This document shows positions 11,241-22,157 of a stretch of DNA of 64,000 nt, piece by piece. The stretch is taken from positions 40,630,667 through 40,694,666 of the forward strand of contig OY755045.1 of NCBI GenBank assembly GCA_963576565.1. The letters run 5' to 3'. The DNA is from Aspidapion aeneum. Its lineage: Eukaryota > Arthropoda > Insecta > Coleoptera > Brentidae. The number at the start of each line of letters is the position of its first letter. The first letter of the stretch is position 1. Under the pieces are notes generated by a model. The model saw only the letters and a list, made by a program, of their open reading frames with translations. It did not search any database and was not told the origin of the DNA. A program made the translations under genes and the position numbers.

Positions 11241-11612
11241 ACCGAAATTTTTCTGTAAGAATTTCTTTTTTTATTTGATTTATTTTGTTTTACATACAGC
11301 AGTCTCAAAAATAAACAATTTTTTCTATTTAGGCTTTTCAATTTAAAATCTTAACCTATTAAGGGAGAAAGAGAAAAATGAATAAAGGGCGGTTATTTTT
11401 CTGTTAACTCGCTGTAGACACTGAAAAACTGGAAAATAAAATGCCACAAAAAATGTAATACCAAAAAAACTTGCGGGAAAAAATGTAAAACTCTCCATAC
11501 AAAAGATTACAACTCAAAGCCAATAAAGTGTTTTTGGTCAGTACATTGTCGTCGTCCGTAGATCCTTATTGAATGGAAAGTCCCAGTATAAAAAAAAAGC
11601 CCAGGGAAGATG
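11241..11612. other. No recognised feature
   Basis: AT-rich sequence with no gene or repeat that I recognise. Confidence 0.4.
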
Positions 11613-14084
11613 CCTCTCATGAAAATATGAAAAAAAAATTATGTGAACATGTGTTCTAAAATGCCTCGTTTTAAAAATACAGGGTGTAATATTTTTTTTT
11701 TAATATCTGCTAAACCACTTTAGATATTTGTCTAAAATTTGGTAGAAACATTCTACCTATTAAGGGATTATGAAAAAACTTTGACACTATCGAAAATTAC
11801 GCGCAAATAATTCACTTGCCAACACACATTTTGGTGCCGGCGATTTTTTTACTGTTCCTGGGTAATTTTTGGGTGGAGAATCCGAAATAGCTATCAGATT
11901 TTGTCTATAACCTCTAATTTTTAAAATAGAAATTTACTTTTTTCTAACCTCTATATATATTTTACGTTATAACTATGACTATTGCCAGTAACAAAACAAA
12001 ACCATATACAATTAAATATTTATTATAAAAAGTAGCTTAACATACATTCATAATCATATTAGTAACTACCAACTACAAATTTTCTTTTATACGACTTTCT
12101 AGCATATAGTTTACTGGTGTAGTCTAGCTGAAAGCTCCAACAGTAGTCGGCCATCATGTGGCTATCCCATCGTCCTTGATATCGATCTTCCATAGTTTTA
12201 ATATCCTAATGGAATCTTCCTCCCTGTTCTTCACTACAGTCACCTAAATTTTCTGGAATGCGATCTAGGTGGCTGTGGTGGTAGTGAACTTTTATGCTCA
12301 TGTTACAACCGAGAATATGAAAATTTGAAAGCACTTATTCTATGTAATTGTCTGCTTTGTGATTTCGAAGAAAATTTTTAACTACTTGAACAAATCAAAC
12401 CCAAGCGTTAGATTCAGTCTCATTCATTGATGTAATGAACGGTTCTTTAATAAGTTGCCTTATTTGAGGACTTCCAAATATACCAGCTTTAAGTTTTTCC
12501 GTGCTAATCCCAGGAAACTTACGTGACAAGTATAAGCCAATTTCTCTTAACCCAGTGCTGATCTTTAACTCTGCTGTCCCAAATCCACTTTGCGGTCCAA
12601 GGAGAAAATTCACCATTTTCAAATCAACACAAATTGCCCACTGATGTTCTTCGTATTTAATTTGTTTCAAAACTTGTGATATTGTTTTATGCTCCTTTTT
12701 CATGGTAGTAGAATGTCCAATAGGAATTAAGGCATTTTTGTTACCGTTTTGTAACAGGACACATTTTTAACTATATTCTGGCAAACCCATTTTTTCTAGA
12801 GGCCTTTTATATCGTTACAGAATACCAACTTATTTTCCTGAGTGAAAAAAGGCAGCAGATTCTTTTCTCTCTTAAGATAAAATGTAACTTTAATGCCTGG
12901 ATAAAGAAGGTTCTTTTCTTTTAATCTGGATGCAAGTAATTCAGCACACTCCTTTGGGAGGTATATTGTCTCTTACGAGATCGTCCAGTTCTTGTTCACT
13001 CAGGAGTTATTAAATCTGCTTCAAATTCACTGTCGTTTTCTGATTGCATTCCTTGAACTTCATCAGACGTTGATGTTTCTGTATCATCTTCCGGGATTTC
13101 AGGAAGACTTTTGAAGGTTGGAATGGGTATTTCCTTAGAGTGCGGTACAGGTCTTCTTGCAGAATCTAGATATGTCAATTTATGTCGATTGTTCCTATTT
13201 ATTCCTTTAATATTAAAATAGCAGTCATCATAATGGTTACGTGGTTCTCTCCAAGTCATTGGGACACCAAATTTCAGTCACGTTCTGTTTCCAATTGACC
13301 ACTGTCGCAAATGTTCAACAGATGTTTTACACACCACATGTGGAGCCCAAGATTTTTCTTGATCTCCCAAATGAACGCCAGAATAGGCAAGATAAGACCT
13401 TTTCATAAATAGTCTTTCTACTTTCTTTCAAAGTATATTCGCCACTGTGGATGCCATTGTTTTAGTTTTAACTCTATAAAACGACGAAAATGTACACAAA
13501 ATTATGACACAACTCTATTTGCAAAAACTACACAATATACTAAGTCGAGAAGAATAAAGGTAGACAAAAGGTACTATGTTTCCAAAACCAATTAGTCGGG
13601 GTTGGGTAGGTATGGGGAGATCGGATCATAGGGAATTCCAAATATAAAATAGCTAATAAAATTAATAGGATTAAGGAATGCGGGTTAACCAGGTTTACTG
13701 ACAATTTCAGGCATATTTGGCTAATTAGATCCTAGTTTTGAATACCAAATTTCTATTTTTAATTTTAAAGAGATGTAGATTTATTTATTTTTGCCTTTTA
13801 TTAGAACTAAATTCAATTAGTCTCTATCTCAAAAACTAGAGCTATAACAATAAAACAGCGATTTTAAAAACAATATTGCAGACGGTATAAATTAAAAATT
13901 TGCTGTCCATAACAAAATTCCCCTCAGTAGGTAGGTTTAGCCGATATTTTTAAAAAATATTTTTTTTATAAAACTGTGGTTTTACACCCTGCAGTTTAAA
14001 AACGAGATATTTTAGGACATGTTCATATGAGCATTTTTTTATATTTTCATGAGAGGAATAAAGTTTGGCAAAACACCCTGTATA
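11613..14084 (-). mobile_element. Candidate DNA transposon: long inverted repeats around an uncharacterised gene
   Basis: The left arm, about 11613-11716, starts CCTCTCATGAAAATAT and includes GTGAACATG, TCTAAAATGCCTCG, CAGGGTGTAA and CTGCTAAACC. It is repeated inverted at about 13934-14056 at roughly 80% identity by eye. The right side continues outward to ACACCCTGTATA at 14073-14084, an end seen in other small elements of the window; the matching left terminus is eroded (CCCAGGGAAGATG). The only gene between the arms is the pseudogene at 12079-13457, on the minus strand. The layout is that of a cut-and-paste transposon of about 2.5 kb, but target duplications could not be identified. Confidence 0.6.
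12079..13457 (-). pseudogene. Relic of an uncharacterised arthropod repeat protein (ENLG..SEEQG.RFH family)
   Basis: From ATG at 13457 the minus strand reads almost to full length. Order: MASTVANIL, LAYSGVHLGDQEKSWAPHVV, VPMTWREPRNHYDDCYF, RRPVPHSKEIPIP, an acidic stretch with EDDTETSTSDE, LLSEQELDDLVRDN, LLASRLKEKNLLYPG, CNDIKGLLEKMG, QWAICVDLKMVNFLLG, GIFGSPQIRQLI, VHYHHSHLDRIPENLG, SEEQGGRFH, DIKTMEDRYQGRWDS and MMADYCW. In-frame stops fall at codon 10, after SIGNRT and after GGRFH, and there are frameshifts. From memory this family is multi-copy in arthropods and annotated only as uncharacterised. The closing H..LD...EN....EE.G..FH block recalls the last catalytic segment of some DDE transposases, which is inference. 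It is intronless and sits between inverted repeats. Confidence 0.7.
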
Positions 14085-14639
14085 TTTGTTATTTATTTAT
14101 CGCCATTCCTGACCTCTTCTGTATCAACGTATGGTATGAAGGGCCAATGAACTGTTGAAAAAGCCCGTAAATAAATGCGATGTCGTTTTTCTTTACGACC
14201 GGTTGCCTGATATCGCATTCCACGGTGTCAGTTTTAAAACACCCGGTTTACCCCTGATTTGTTTTCTGATAAATGAGATGAAATGTTGATGCGCTTGAAT
14301 GAAAAAAAGCAATTAATATTTTTTTGCTTGCCCTTGTTTTAATGAAAACAACAATCAATCGATGAGCTGGCGGTTTTCATGTAAATCTGTATTTATCTCC
14401 ATAATCTCAATCCCGTTAAAATGGGGCCAAATTTAGTTGATACGCCTGAATGAAAAATCGAAATTAATATTTTTTTACTTGATGTAGTAGCAGAAAATGT
14501 GGGTGAGGCTCTTGGCAACCCCTGCGTGGCCTTCTCAATGTGTCCTTTCTTCGACACGGAACTTCTACGTCTTACCTTCAAATGACACCCAGAGACAGAG
14601 GTTCCTGGGTCGCAAACGTTTCCTTTAAGTGAAGGTTTC
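14085..14639. other. No gene recognised
   Basis: No element ends are visible. A short motif, ATGAAAAAHVVAAATTAATATTTTTTT-like, occurs twice, near 14300 and 14450, which suggests an internal duplication. Part of 14400-14640 may be the untranslated 3' part of the adjacent I-like relic. Confidence 0.35.
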
Positions 14640-15680
14640 ATCCTCAGCCCAGCCTCAGTCCTACGTTACATCCTTTTTTATTACCGTCCTGTCCAAGTGT
14701 CGTTATTTTTTGCCAGGCAGGCAATCTATACGAGGTTTACTAAGAATCTTCTGCCACACATTCTTTCGTCTGTTTGACGTTTTCTGCGTTGATCCATTTA
14801 TTTATCAGTACCGCAAGGGCCCTCTTTGCTTAACTCGACTGATACGTTTTCCCCAAATACGTTAGAGCATAAATATGGGGCATTCTCACACGCGATGCTT
14901 GAAGCCAGGACCCACATTTAATTCTTAATATACCTTTTTCGGGCAGAAAGGATTTTGGTTACTGCGCATGCGTCAGTTTTGGTGGTTTTGGAACATACTC
15001 CGTTACGTCACTACATTATATAACAATTGTCAAAAATTTAAGGTTATGTTTCTTATTTTTTTTTCTAAAAACTAGTTGATTGGATGAAAATTTATCAAAT
15101 TGTCGATTAAAATTGTAGTTTTTCTAAAATTAATTGTGCAGATTTATTGTGGACACCATGAAGAGTGTTAATGGCATCTATAAACCACTATTCACTTTAT
15201 TAACAAATTATAAATATAAATAAAAATACAAGTAGTTACCTATGGAATGGCCCTCCCTTACTTCTCCCAGACATTTTTCCACAAACCGCACATATTTTGC
15301 GTAAATTATTTCCCATTTTTCACAGAAAAAAAACATAATTTTACACGACAAATGCAAAACACAGAAAAATGTAAATAAACAACAAATGTGGCGTCTAGCC
15401 ACTTAGCATTCGCGTCTGCGAATTTGCCACTGTTTTTAAAGCAATCTATGAGTGCTTAACTTTTCGATTTTTTGAACATGTATATTTATGCTCTAACGTA
15501 TTTGGTTTTCCCAGACTCATTGCTGAGATACTGGCGAGTTTGTCCGCTTTCTTGATACCTGAGACTTCCATGTAGCCTGGGACCCATAAGAGTTTAACCT
15601 CTGTTGTTCCAGCTGGATTCAGTGATGTATCCTCGCACTTTTAGGCCACAGCCTCAGATATGGTAGGTTAGTTTAGAGAC
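14640..15680 (-). pseudogene. I-like RNase H fragment, copy A (split by a MITE)
   Basis: On the minus strand, 15506-15670 reads a damaged RNase H tail corresponding to KLVWVTGYMEV and KKADKLASILA in copy B (18785-19005). It continues at 14852 and below as GKTYQSS, a stop, then KRALAVLINKW. The two parts are joined if the 652-base MITE at 14854-15505 is removed. Copies A and B share not only the coding piece but also its upstream junction, ACCTACCATNTGTGAGGC and the AGAGACCC hairpin, so they are duplicates and not two halves of one split element. Confidence 0.7.
14854..15505. mobile_element. 652-bp MITE with 24-base inverted ends
   Basis: CCAAATACGTTAGAGCATAA and the next four bases (14854-14877) recur perfectly inverted at 15482-15505. 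TTTTCC precedes the left end (14848-14853) and follows the right end (15506-15511); with one more shared C it becomes a 7-base TTTTCCC. Removing the element restores the RNase H relic around it, so the boundaries are well supported. Inside there is no convincing coding sequence. The 6-7 base duplication does not identify a superfamily. Confidence 0.85.
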
Positions 15681-15740
15681 CCTGTGTGTATAACCACGAT
15701 TTTAAAAAAAATGTGTCATACATACAGGGTCTCTAGGTTG
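15671..15740. repeat. AGAGACCCTG hairpin
   Basis: TTTAGAGACCCTG at 15672 and CAGGGTCTCTAGG near 15726 are inverted repeats. The same arrangement, with a shorter loop, is at 18987-19029. A third half-site, AGAGACCCTGTATGTATGA, occurs near 63153. It may be the terminus of a small element that carries the RNase H fragment. Confidence 0.55.
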
Positions 15741-16065
15741 CTTGGTGTTTGTATAAAACAAAACTGTCAAACTACCAAATTTCGCCCTGAATTTGATGCG
15801 TCAGCAAAGAATTTTCAACACCCTTCATTAAACCAATGTTTAAAAAAAGGCATAAATTGAATGGAATAAATTCCAGGCATTTTAACTCGTTTTAGAGCAG
15901 GCAATGTTGGTGTTACATCTGACATATGAAAAGCATTTCTACAAATCAGTATAAACCCAAATGACCGAGATGTTTTAAGATTTTTATAACTGAACAAAGA
16001 AGATAAAACTCATTTTCGACATCATAGATTAGTTTTTGGTCTATGAGTATATATATTTATCGGTT
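15741..16065. other. No gene recognised
   Basis: A 60-codon open frame on the minus strand (15815-15997) has no recognisable motif. The stretch may be flanking repeat between the hairpin and the RTE-like 3' end. Confidence 0.35.
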
Positions 16066-17599
16066 TCACAACGTTCTACGTCTTCCGATACCCAATCTCC
16101 ACTCGTTTCTGTTTGCCCATAATTCATCATCTAGGCCTCATATTCTTATTTCACTATCTATTCCTTCTCTCCAGCTTCTCCTCGGCCTTCCTCATTTTCT
16201 TCGGCCAGTTGGTTTCCATTGTAATATTTGTTTAGGTAGTCTTCCATCATCCATTTTGTACATGTCCGTACCACACCAGTTGTTTTGTTCTTATATCATC
16301 CACTAGAGTACGTTCACCCACTGTCATAATTTCTGTTATTCTTTGATTGGTAACTCTTTCTCTTTTTGATTTCCCTGCTGCTCTTCTCCAATAGTCCATC
16401 TCCGTAGCGGAAAGCATTTTTTCTGTTCTATCTTTGATTGGCCATACTTCTGAGCCGTATGTAATAATACTTTTAACAAACTTTTTGTTATGTTTTGATA
16501 TACTCTGGTCCCAAATTATTCCATTTAATAAAGTTATTGCTTTTCTGCCTTGTACGTTTCTATCTTTTATAGCTTTGTCTAGTGTTCCGTCAGCTGTAAT
16601 TTTTAGACCCAAGTATTTATACTCATCACAGGACTGAATTCGCTGCCCAGTATTTAAGATTAGATCCTGTTTCGTTCCACCAATACACATATACTCTGTC
16701 TTATTGATATTAACCTCTAGTCCCCACTTATTGTACTCTTCTATTAGTTTTCGTGTCATATATTCGAGGTCGTCATAATCCTGAGCCACTACTATCTGAT
16801 CATCGGCGAAACATAAAGTATACAAGGTGGTTTCATCCAACGGAATTCCCATGTTTTGGCATTTTCTCTTCCAGACTTTAAGGACCTGTTCCAAATATAT
16901 CTTGAAGAGCGTAGGCGAGATACAGCAACCTTGTTTAAGACCTTTATTTACTTGAAAGCCTTTGGTTAGTTTTGATTTTATTTTAACTTTTGCCTTACTA
17001 TTGCGGTATAACTCGTTGATAACCTTAATTAGTTGTACGCTTATGTTTGTCTTTTCCAACGCTTTCCAAAGTAGATTTAGTGGTATAGTATCATATTCCT
17101 TCTGCAAATCTACGTAAAGCAGATGGAGCTCTTGTCCGTATGCCATTTTCTTTTCAATAACTTGGGTAATACAAAAGAGATGATCTGAAGTCGATCTACC
17201 CGCCCTGAAACCAGCTTGTTCTTCTGCCTCCATATCTTTATATTCACTCTCCACTTTATTTCTTATTATTTTGCCATATATTCTGCTTAGAGTACTAGTT
17301 ACAGATATACCTCTATAATTGTCACATATATCTTTCCTTCCATATTTGTGTATTGTGGATATATATGACGTTTTCCACTCAGTTGGTACTACAGCTCCAT
17401 TTAAATATCTTTGGAAAATATTCCGTAATCTACAAAACAATTCTTCAGTGCCATATTTAATAAGTTCAGCTGGGATATTTCCGGGTCCGGCAGATTTACC
17501 GCTTTTTAAGGTTTTGCACACGTTTTTGACCTCAGATATTGTGAGGGGTACTAGAGATCCCATCGTTCTAATGATATTGTCTCTTTCGTCTTCCTTGAA
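16066..17599 (-). pseudogene. Reverse transcriptase domain of the RTE-like element
   Basis: It copies element RNA into DNA at the nicked target. From 17563 the order is LKSGKSAGPGNIPAELIKYG (finger), TIHKYGRKDICDNYRGISV, QAGFRAGRSTSDH, LLYVDLQKEYDTI (motif A, with E where F/A is usual beside the aspartate), LKQGCCISPTLFKIYLE, LCFADDQIVVA (motif C), LEVNINKTEYM, YKYLGLKIT, and LVWYGHVQNG with a stop at 16247. A shift of frame then exposes DGRLPKQILQWKPTGRRK, GRPRRSWREGIDSEIRI and RRRTL. All catalytic aspartates are present. The defects are the TAA upstream, the frameshift near 16250 and two stops in the tail. Confidence 0.88.
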
Positions 17600-18784
17600 T
17601 TATGCTCTATCTTCAGTTAAAAGTTTTTTAAAATGCTCATTCCATTCTTTGTCTGGTATTGGTGAAATAATATATCTGCATGTTCCTTTTTTGATCGATC
17701 TTATAGTTTTCAAGCTTTCGGTACTTCTCCTACCTCCTAAGTAAGAATCTATTTTCTGGCACTTTTGCATCCATGATTGATTTTTCTTGTCACTGATCAT
17801 TCTTCTCACCTTTGATTGCGCGATTTTGTATTCTTCTCTGTTTCTATCTGTCTTTTGGGATAAGTATGTGTGATATAATTTCCTTTTTTCCTCTATTTCA
17901 CTTTCAATCTCAGCATCCCACCAGTATGGTTTTGTTCTTTTAGGAGTTTCTTCCACTAATCCTAGTGCTTCTTTTGCAGCTTGATGGATGCTTAATGTGA
18001 TACATTCGTATTCCTCATCTGGGGTTTCACCTGAACTTGAATTAAGTTTTTCGTTCAGTCTCTTTTTGTATAAGTTTTTTACGCTGTCATGTTCTAGGCT
18101 TAGTAGATTATATTGACAGTGATCAATTTCCTCATTCACTGTATCATCAAGATTTTGTTGATGGAGGGTTCGGCCTTGATAAAGAAAGAGAATTTTGGTC
18201 TCCAGAAAATAGTGATCACTTCCGCATGTTGATCCACGCTTTGTTCTGACATCTTGAATTTTTAGTTTTGTCTTTTGTTTAGTGATAAGATAATCAATGA
18301 CGGATTTCAGGTTTTGTGAGGGTTTGGTCCAGGTATATTTGTGTATTTTCTTATGTTGGAAAAAACCGTTTTGGATTTTTAGGTCTAATTTCTCACATAC
18401 TGTGATAAGCCGGTTTCCATTGTCATTAACAACATCTTCTCTATATTGGCCAACTGTCAGATCATTTACTCTGTTACCTGTTCTACTATTTAAATCTCCC
18501 AATATTACAATTTCTCTAGATGTACTTACTGCTGATATTTCATTGTGGATTTCTTTAAAAAAATTGTCTTTCACGGCTACATTTGCATCGTCATTATACG
18601 CATAGATTCCAAAAATCGTAAGTCTCATTCCTTTTATTGGTGAATTGGTCCCAGTTGGTGATAAATTTTCTAAATCTTTTGTTGACTAAAATAGATACTC
18701 CTTGTTGAGCATGTTTTTCTTTTGCCACTCCGCTATAAAAATGGTCATACTGTCCTAGGTTTTCAGATCCTGAGTATAACCTAC
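17600..18784 (-). pseudogene. Apurinic-like endonuclease domain of the RTE-like element
   Basis: This part would cleave the target DNA strand to prime reverse transcription. The first block, about 18629-18784, reads QYDHFYSGVAKEKHAQQGVS and ILVNKRF in another frame; a frameshift near 18630 leads into IFGIYAYNDD. Family motifs follow: VILGDLNSRTG (the Asp-Asn pair), WTKPSQNLKSVIDYLI, and GSDHYFLETKI (the catalytic SDH). A linker rich in charged residues then runs to LLTEDRA and a TAA stop at 17600-17602. The next codon continues in frame into the reverse transcriptase. Confidence 0.85.
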
Positions 18785-19005
18785 CTTATTGTGAACCCCA
18801 AGAAGGGCTCTGGCTGATACGATTTTCCCAGACTTATTGCTAAGATACTGGCGAGTTTGTCCGCTTTCTTGATTCTTGATACTTCCATGTAGCCTGTGAC
18901 CCATACGAGCTTCACCTCTGTTGTTTCAGCTAGATCCAGTGATGTATCCGCGCACTTTTGAACCACAGCCTCACAAATGGTAGGTTAATTTAGAGACCCT
19001 CTCTA
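18785..19005 (-). pseudogene. I-like RNase H fragment, copy B
   Basis: The minus strand reads TICEAVVQKCADTSLDLAET, then EVKLVWVTGYMEVSRIKKAD and KLASILAISLGKSYQPEP. This is the last catalytic region of RNase H (usual form VWVPGHxGxxGNExADxLA), with Y for H in the PGH box and R-I-K-K for GNE, so it would be inactive. It ends at the truncated 5' edge of the RTE-like element. It matches copy A at 15506-15680 over coding sequence and upstream hairpin. Confidence 0.8.
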
Positions 19006-19068
19006 TATTACATACAGGGTCTCTAGGTTTGCTTGGGGTTTTTAACATACATTTCGTTGCAGGAAAAA

Positions 19069-19127
19069 CTAGGGTCACTGCATGAAACCTGTGAAGGCGC
19101 CAGGTTTCCAGGATGCAGTGACCCTAG
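19069..19127. repeat. 59-base near-palindrome, copy 1
   Basis: CTAGGGTCACTGCAT (19069-19083) is repeated perfectly inverted at 19113-19127. Inside, GAAACCTG and CAGGTTTC form a second stem. Copy 2 lies at 57703-57767. As single-stranded DNA or RNA it would fold into an almost complete hairpin. It could be a minimal MITE or the remains of larger element ends. Confidence 0.8.
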
Positions 19128-20085
19128 AAAAGACGCGTATATGGAAAAACGATAACTAGTGTTTTACCCGTTTAAATTAGTGGTGCCTTAAAACATCTTA
19201 TATTATGGTCACCTTAAAGAGTAGTTATATTATAAATGACGGACAACCAGTGGACAAATTTTATTTAAATATTAATCTAATAATTTAAATTCTGTTTTGA
19301 CTAAAACAATAGGGTCAGACAGATTGAATGGAAAATTTTAATTTGTTCATAAAATTTTTTAAATAAAATAATATAAATCTGCGCTTGTATTTAAATTATT
19401 TTAATTTACTACAACAAAATATAATTGCTTTTATAAAAGATTTAAATATTATTTTAAAATGAAAATCAAAATTTTTTGGGTGGCTACAAAATATACTATA
19501 CATCGCAGCTTGTTTGTTCGAGATTTCAAGAAAAAAAATATATTTAAATATGATTTAAATCCCAGGTGTGACAAATTGTGAATTAATGGTATTTTCTTAA
19601 TTTTCTAAAGATATCCACGATAATGTTAAAGTGTTGTTGCCAGAGGGCAGCTAGGACCTGTTCTGCTTTCCCCTGGCCTTTTTATAGTCTAGAAATGTTT
19701 TTTTTAAATCAGATTATTGATATTAAAAATTGTTTTTGTTTTTATTCAAAAAAGATACTTATTTCTATATCGGGCGACTGTATAATCAATTACACATAAA
19801 AGATTTTATAATCCTGTTTTATTAATCAGGGGTATTGTCCAAGAAGATGTGTTTGCTCTTCTCGGGTATTGTGTAGACGTGTATAAAAAAAAATCTAAAA
19901 AATTTATATTTTTTTCTTGAAACCTTAAGTAAAAATTTTGTATACTTTTTTAATAAAAAGAAAAACAAATAAAGTAAAGGCAAAATAATTTTAATGCAAC
20001 TTTAATGTAGGTACTTAAGTACTTTATAGAGGGGTAAAATAAGTACATTTGCGAGAAATACATATAAATGCACAGTACTACAACA
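19128..20085. other. No recognised feature
   Basis: AT-rich, no gene or repeat recognised. TCCTGTTTTATTAATCAGGGGTATTG near 19811 and nearby sequence show no partner. Confidence 0.4.
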
Positions 20086-20252
20086 TAGATCTGAAAGCAA
20101 TCCATAATAAAAAACACTCTGTTTGTTTTGAATAAAGAACAAAGTGAAGATTGATTTAATTGATGATAAATGGACACTACTTTAAGATAGATCTGAAAGC
20201 AATCCATAATAAAAAACACTCTGTATGTTTTGAATAAACAACAAAGTGAAGA
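20086..20252. repeat. Two-copy tandem duplication, period 102
   Basis: TAGATCTGAAAGCAATCCAT and the next 45 or so bases (AATAAAAAACACTCTGTNTG, TTTTGAATAAANAACAAAGT) occur from 20086 and again from 20188 with only a few changes. A minus-strand open frame over it repeats the same residues and is judged a by-product. Confidence 0.8.
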
Positions 20253-21904
20253 AAAACAAAAACAGACACGCAATACCTACATCACTGCATCGGCGAAACA
20301 TTTCGATGCACATTGTGTGCTGGCGGATATATTGGACAATCCGAAAAAAGTATTACAGAGAATTTTCTTATATTTTGTTTGTCTTAAAATAGTTGCCCAA
20401 ATAAATAGCTCATCAAGACATCTAAGAGATGTCTTGTTTTTATTAAATTTATACTTGAATATCTAAAGAATAGATAGAGGTTAAATATCCATAAGGTATG
20501 TTACAAAAAAAAATCTTTAGATTTCTAAAAGTTTTTTTTGTTGTGTCTGATTAGATCTGATATATTTTAAGCTTATAAAGTTGTTTTGTTTCGGCTTAAC
20601 TTGGAATTTCCAAGTGTACTTCGAGAAAAAGCAAAAATTTAGTTAAACTTGACATAACTATGTGAGTGTAATCATAAATACCTATAACCTTACAACAGAA
20701 AAGTGCAATCGTCAAATACTATTACAAATAAAATCAATGTTATTATTGAGAGAACTTTGTATATTTTTGCCTCATCCTTATTATGACTTAACTTTTTTAA
20801 AGCGTCTACTGTGGGACTATAAATTCTTTAATATTTTACCTAAGAAATAGCGTCGCCGCCAGCACAGTCGCGTCCTGAAATTCATGGTGGCACGGATCCA
20901 AGTGGGCTATAAAGGATAATTTAATAAAAAGGAGTGACTTTCTTAATTTACCATTAAAGTGCGTATTTGGGCAAGTTTTGAAATAATCTGAGGGTCCCCA
21001 CAATTTGTCATAAACTACAAAAGAAAAATCGTAGAAAGAACACAAAGGAAAATGGTATGACAGTCTAATGTTAAAAACGCAATTAATAATAACCGGATAT
21101 TATTAAAAACGTCGTTTATTAAAACAAGTCAATAGCAAAATCATCCACGAAAAACGAATTGTTAATAATAATCGGACAAAATCAGAATCGAAGTTTCGCA
21201 GTGAAGAAGGCTTCAATTGCATAGCAGTATCAGAACCGCTCTTCTTTAGGGGAACGATTTACAATCTCAACTCCTTTTTATGATCTTGTCCTTTATACTT
21301 TTGTCAAGTTTTAAAAAAAGACGTTATACAAAATTTCGATTTGGTTTTTGTCAAATCATTACTAATTCTTTTTTGATCGCGGCCGATTTTGCTTCTGTCT
21401 TGTTATGATGAAAAACATTTTTGACAATTGCGGGGATTAGTAATTCCGTTTTTGAAATTAGACTGTTATAACTTTTTCTTTAAGGTTTTGAATGATTTTT
21501 GATCCTTTAAGACGGTGGAGAGGGATCCGAATCTTAATTACATCTGACCATCAGCGATAAAGACAAAAATATTAGATGAACCCGATTGATCAGAGAACTA
21601 CAGACATGAATTTGAGATATATTTGCCTCGAAAAACGGAAAAGTCCAACATCCACAATGGGCTATAAGAATTTCCAATAGCTCCCTTTCTCCATTTTAAT
21701 CACCATCATCTGCACGGGCTGAAATCGAGTTGCCTGAACAAAACCACCGAAATCGAAGGCTCGGAATCGAAATTCAAAACTAAATGTCTAGATGAATTAT
21801 AGTCTCATTATCATAATTGCTTAAAAAGATTTGTGAGTTTTAAATAATTATTTTAAAAACGACTTTACGGACCGATGATATTTATTGCCAACCATCGATT
21901 ACAT
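20253..21904. other. No gene recognised
   Basis: AT-rich with several open frames under 80 codons and no familiar motif. No repeat partner was found within the window. A diverged host exon cannot be excluded by eye. Confidence 0.4.
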
Positions 21905-22157
21905 CATCGATGGGATTCATATGTAAGTCGGCCTTGCAGCCCTTCCACTGCGACCACCAGTGGGTCTACTGTGGCTCACTTTTGAGTGGTTTCTCATCAC
22001 TTTATGCCTAATCCTCCAAAAAGGTTAGCTATCAGTTTGGGTGAACACTGTTCAGATCTTCTGAGTCAATCTAAAGTTACCGAAAGTTTTCTAACATAAA
22101 CGTGCAATAGCTCATTTGCACAGTACATGTCTGACTGTTTTGTTATCCTCCATATCG
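21905..22157 (-). pseudogene. I-like element, 3' end (part of a split copy)
   Basis: Read in reverse, it contains the zinc-knuckle region and the conserved tail: the plus strand shows CTTGCAGCCCTTCCACTGCG, CCACCAGTGGGTCTACTGTG, GTTTGGGTGAACACTGTTCA and CATGTCTGACTGTTTTGTTA. These are the reverse complement of 9515-9753. The copy stops at GTTATCCTCCATAT. Its upstream continuation is found 3.1 kb away at 25284-25590, so it was split by insertion. Confidence 0.85.

Larger units (their letters stand above)
16066..18784 (-). mobile_element. RTE-like non-LTR retrotransposon, 5'-truncated
   Basis: The element codes, on the minus strand, for an endonuclease followed by a reverse transcriptase and a basic C-terminal tail. 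The N-terminal edge of the endonuclease stops abruptly near 18784, where RNase H fragment copy B begins, so it is 5'-truncated. The 3' end is near 16066, after GRRRTL and a stop; no poly-A tract or clear target duplication was seen. The coding frame from 17600 to 17563 is interrupted only by one TAA, so the copy is fairly young. It belongs to the same broad family as the relics at 5838-6665 and 58245-59225 but to a different lineage (FADDQIVVAQDYDD versus FADDQVIVANDKED). Confidence 0.85.

Noticed and set aside
16434..17744. Plus-strand open frames over the RTE-like element
   Set aside because: They are antisense shadows of the endonuclease and reverse transcriptase frames, which have clear motifs on the minus strand.
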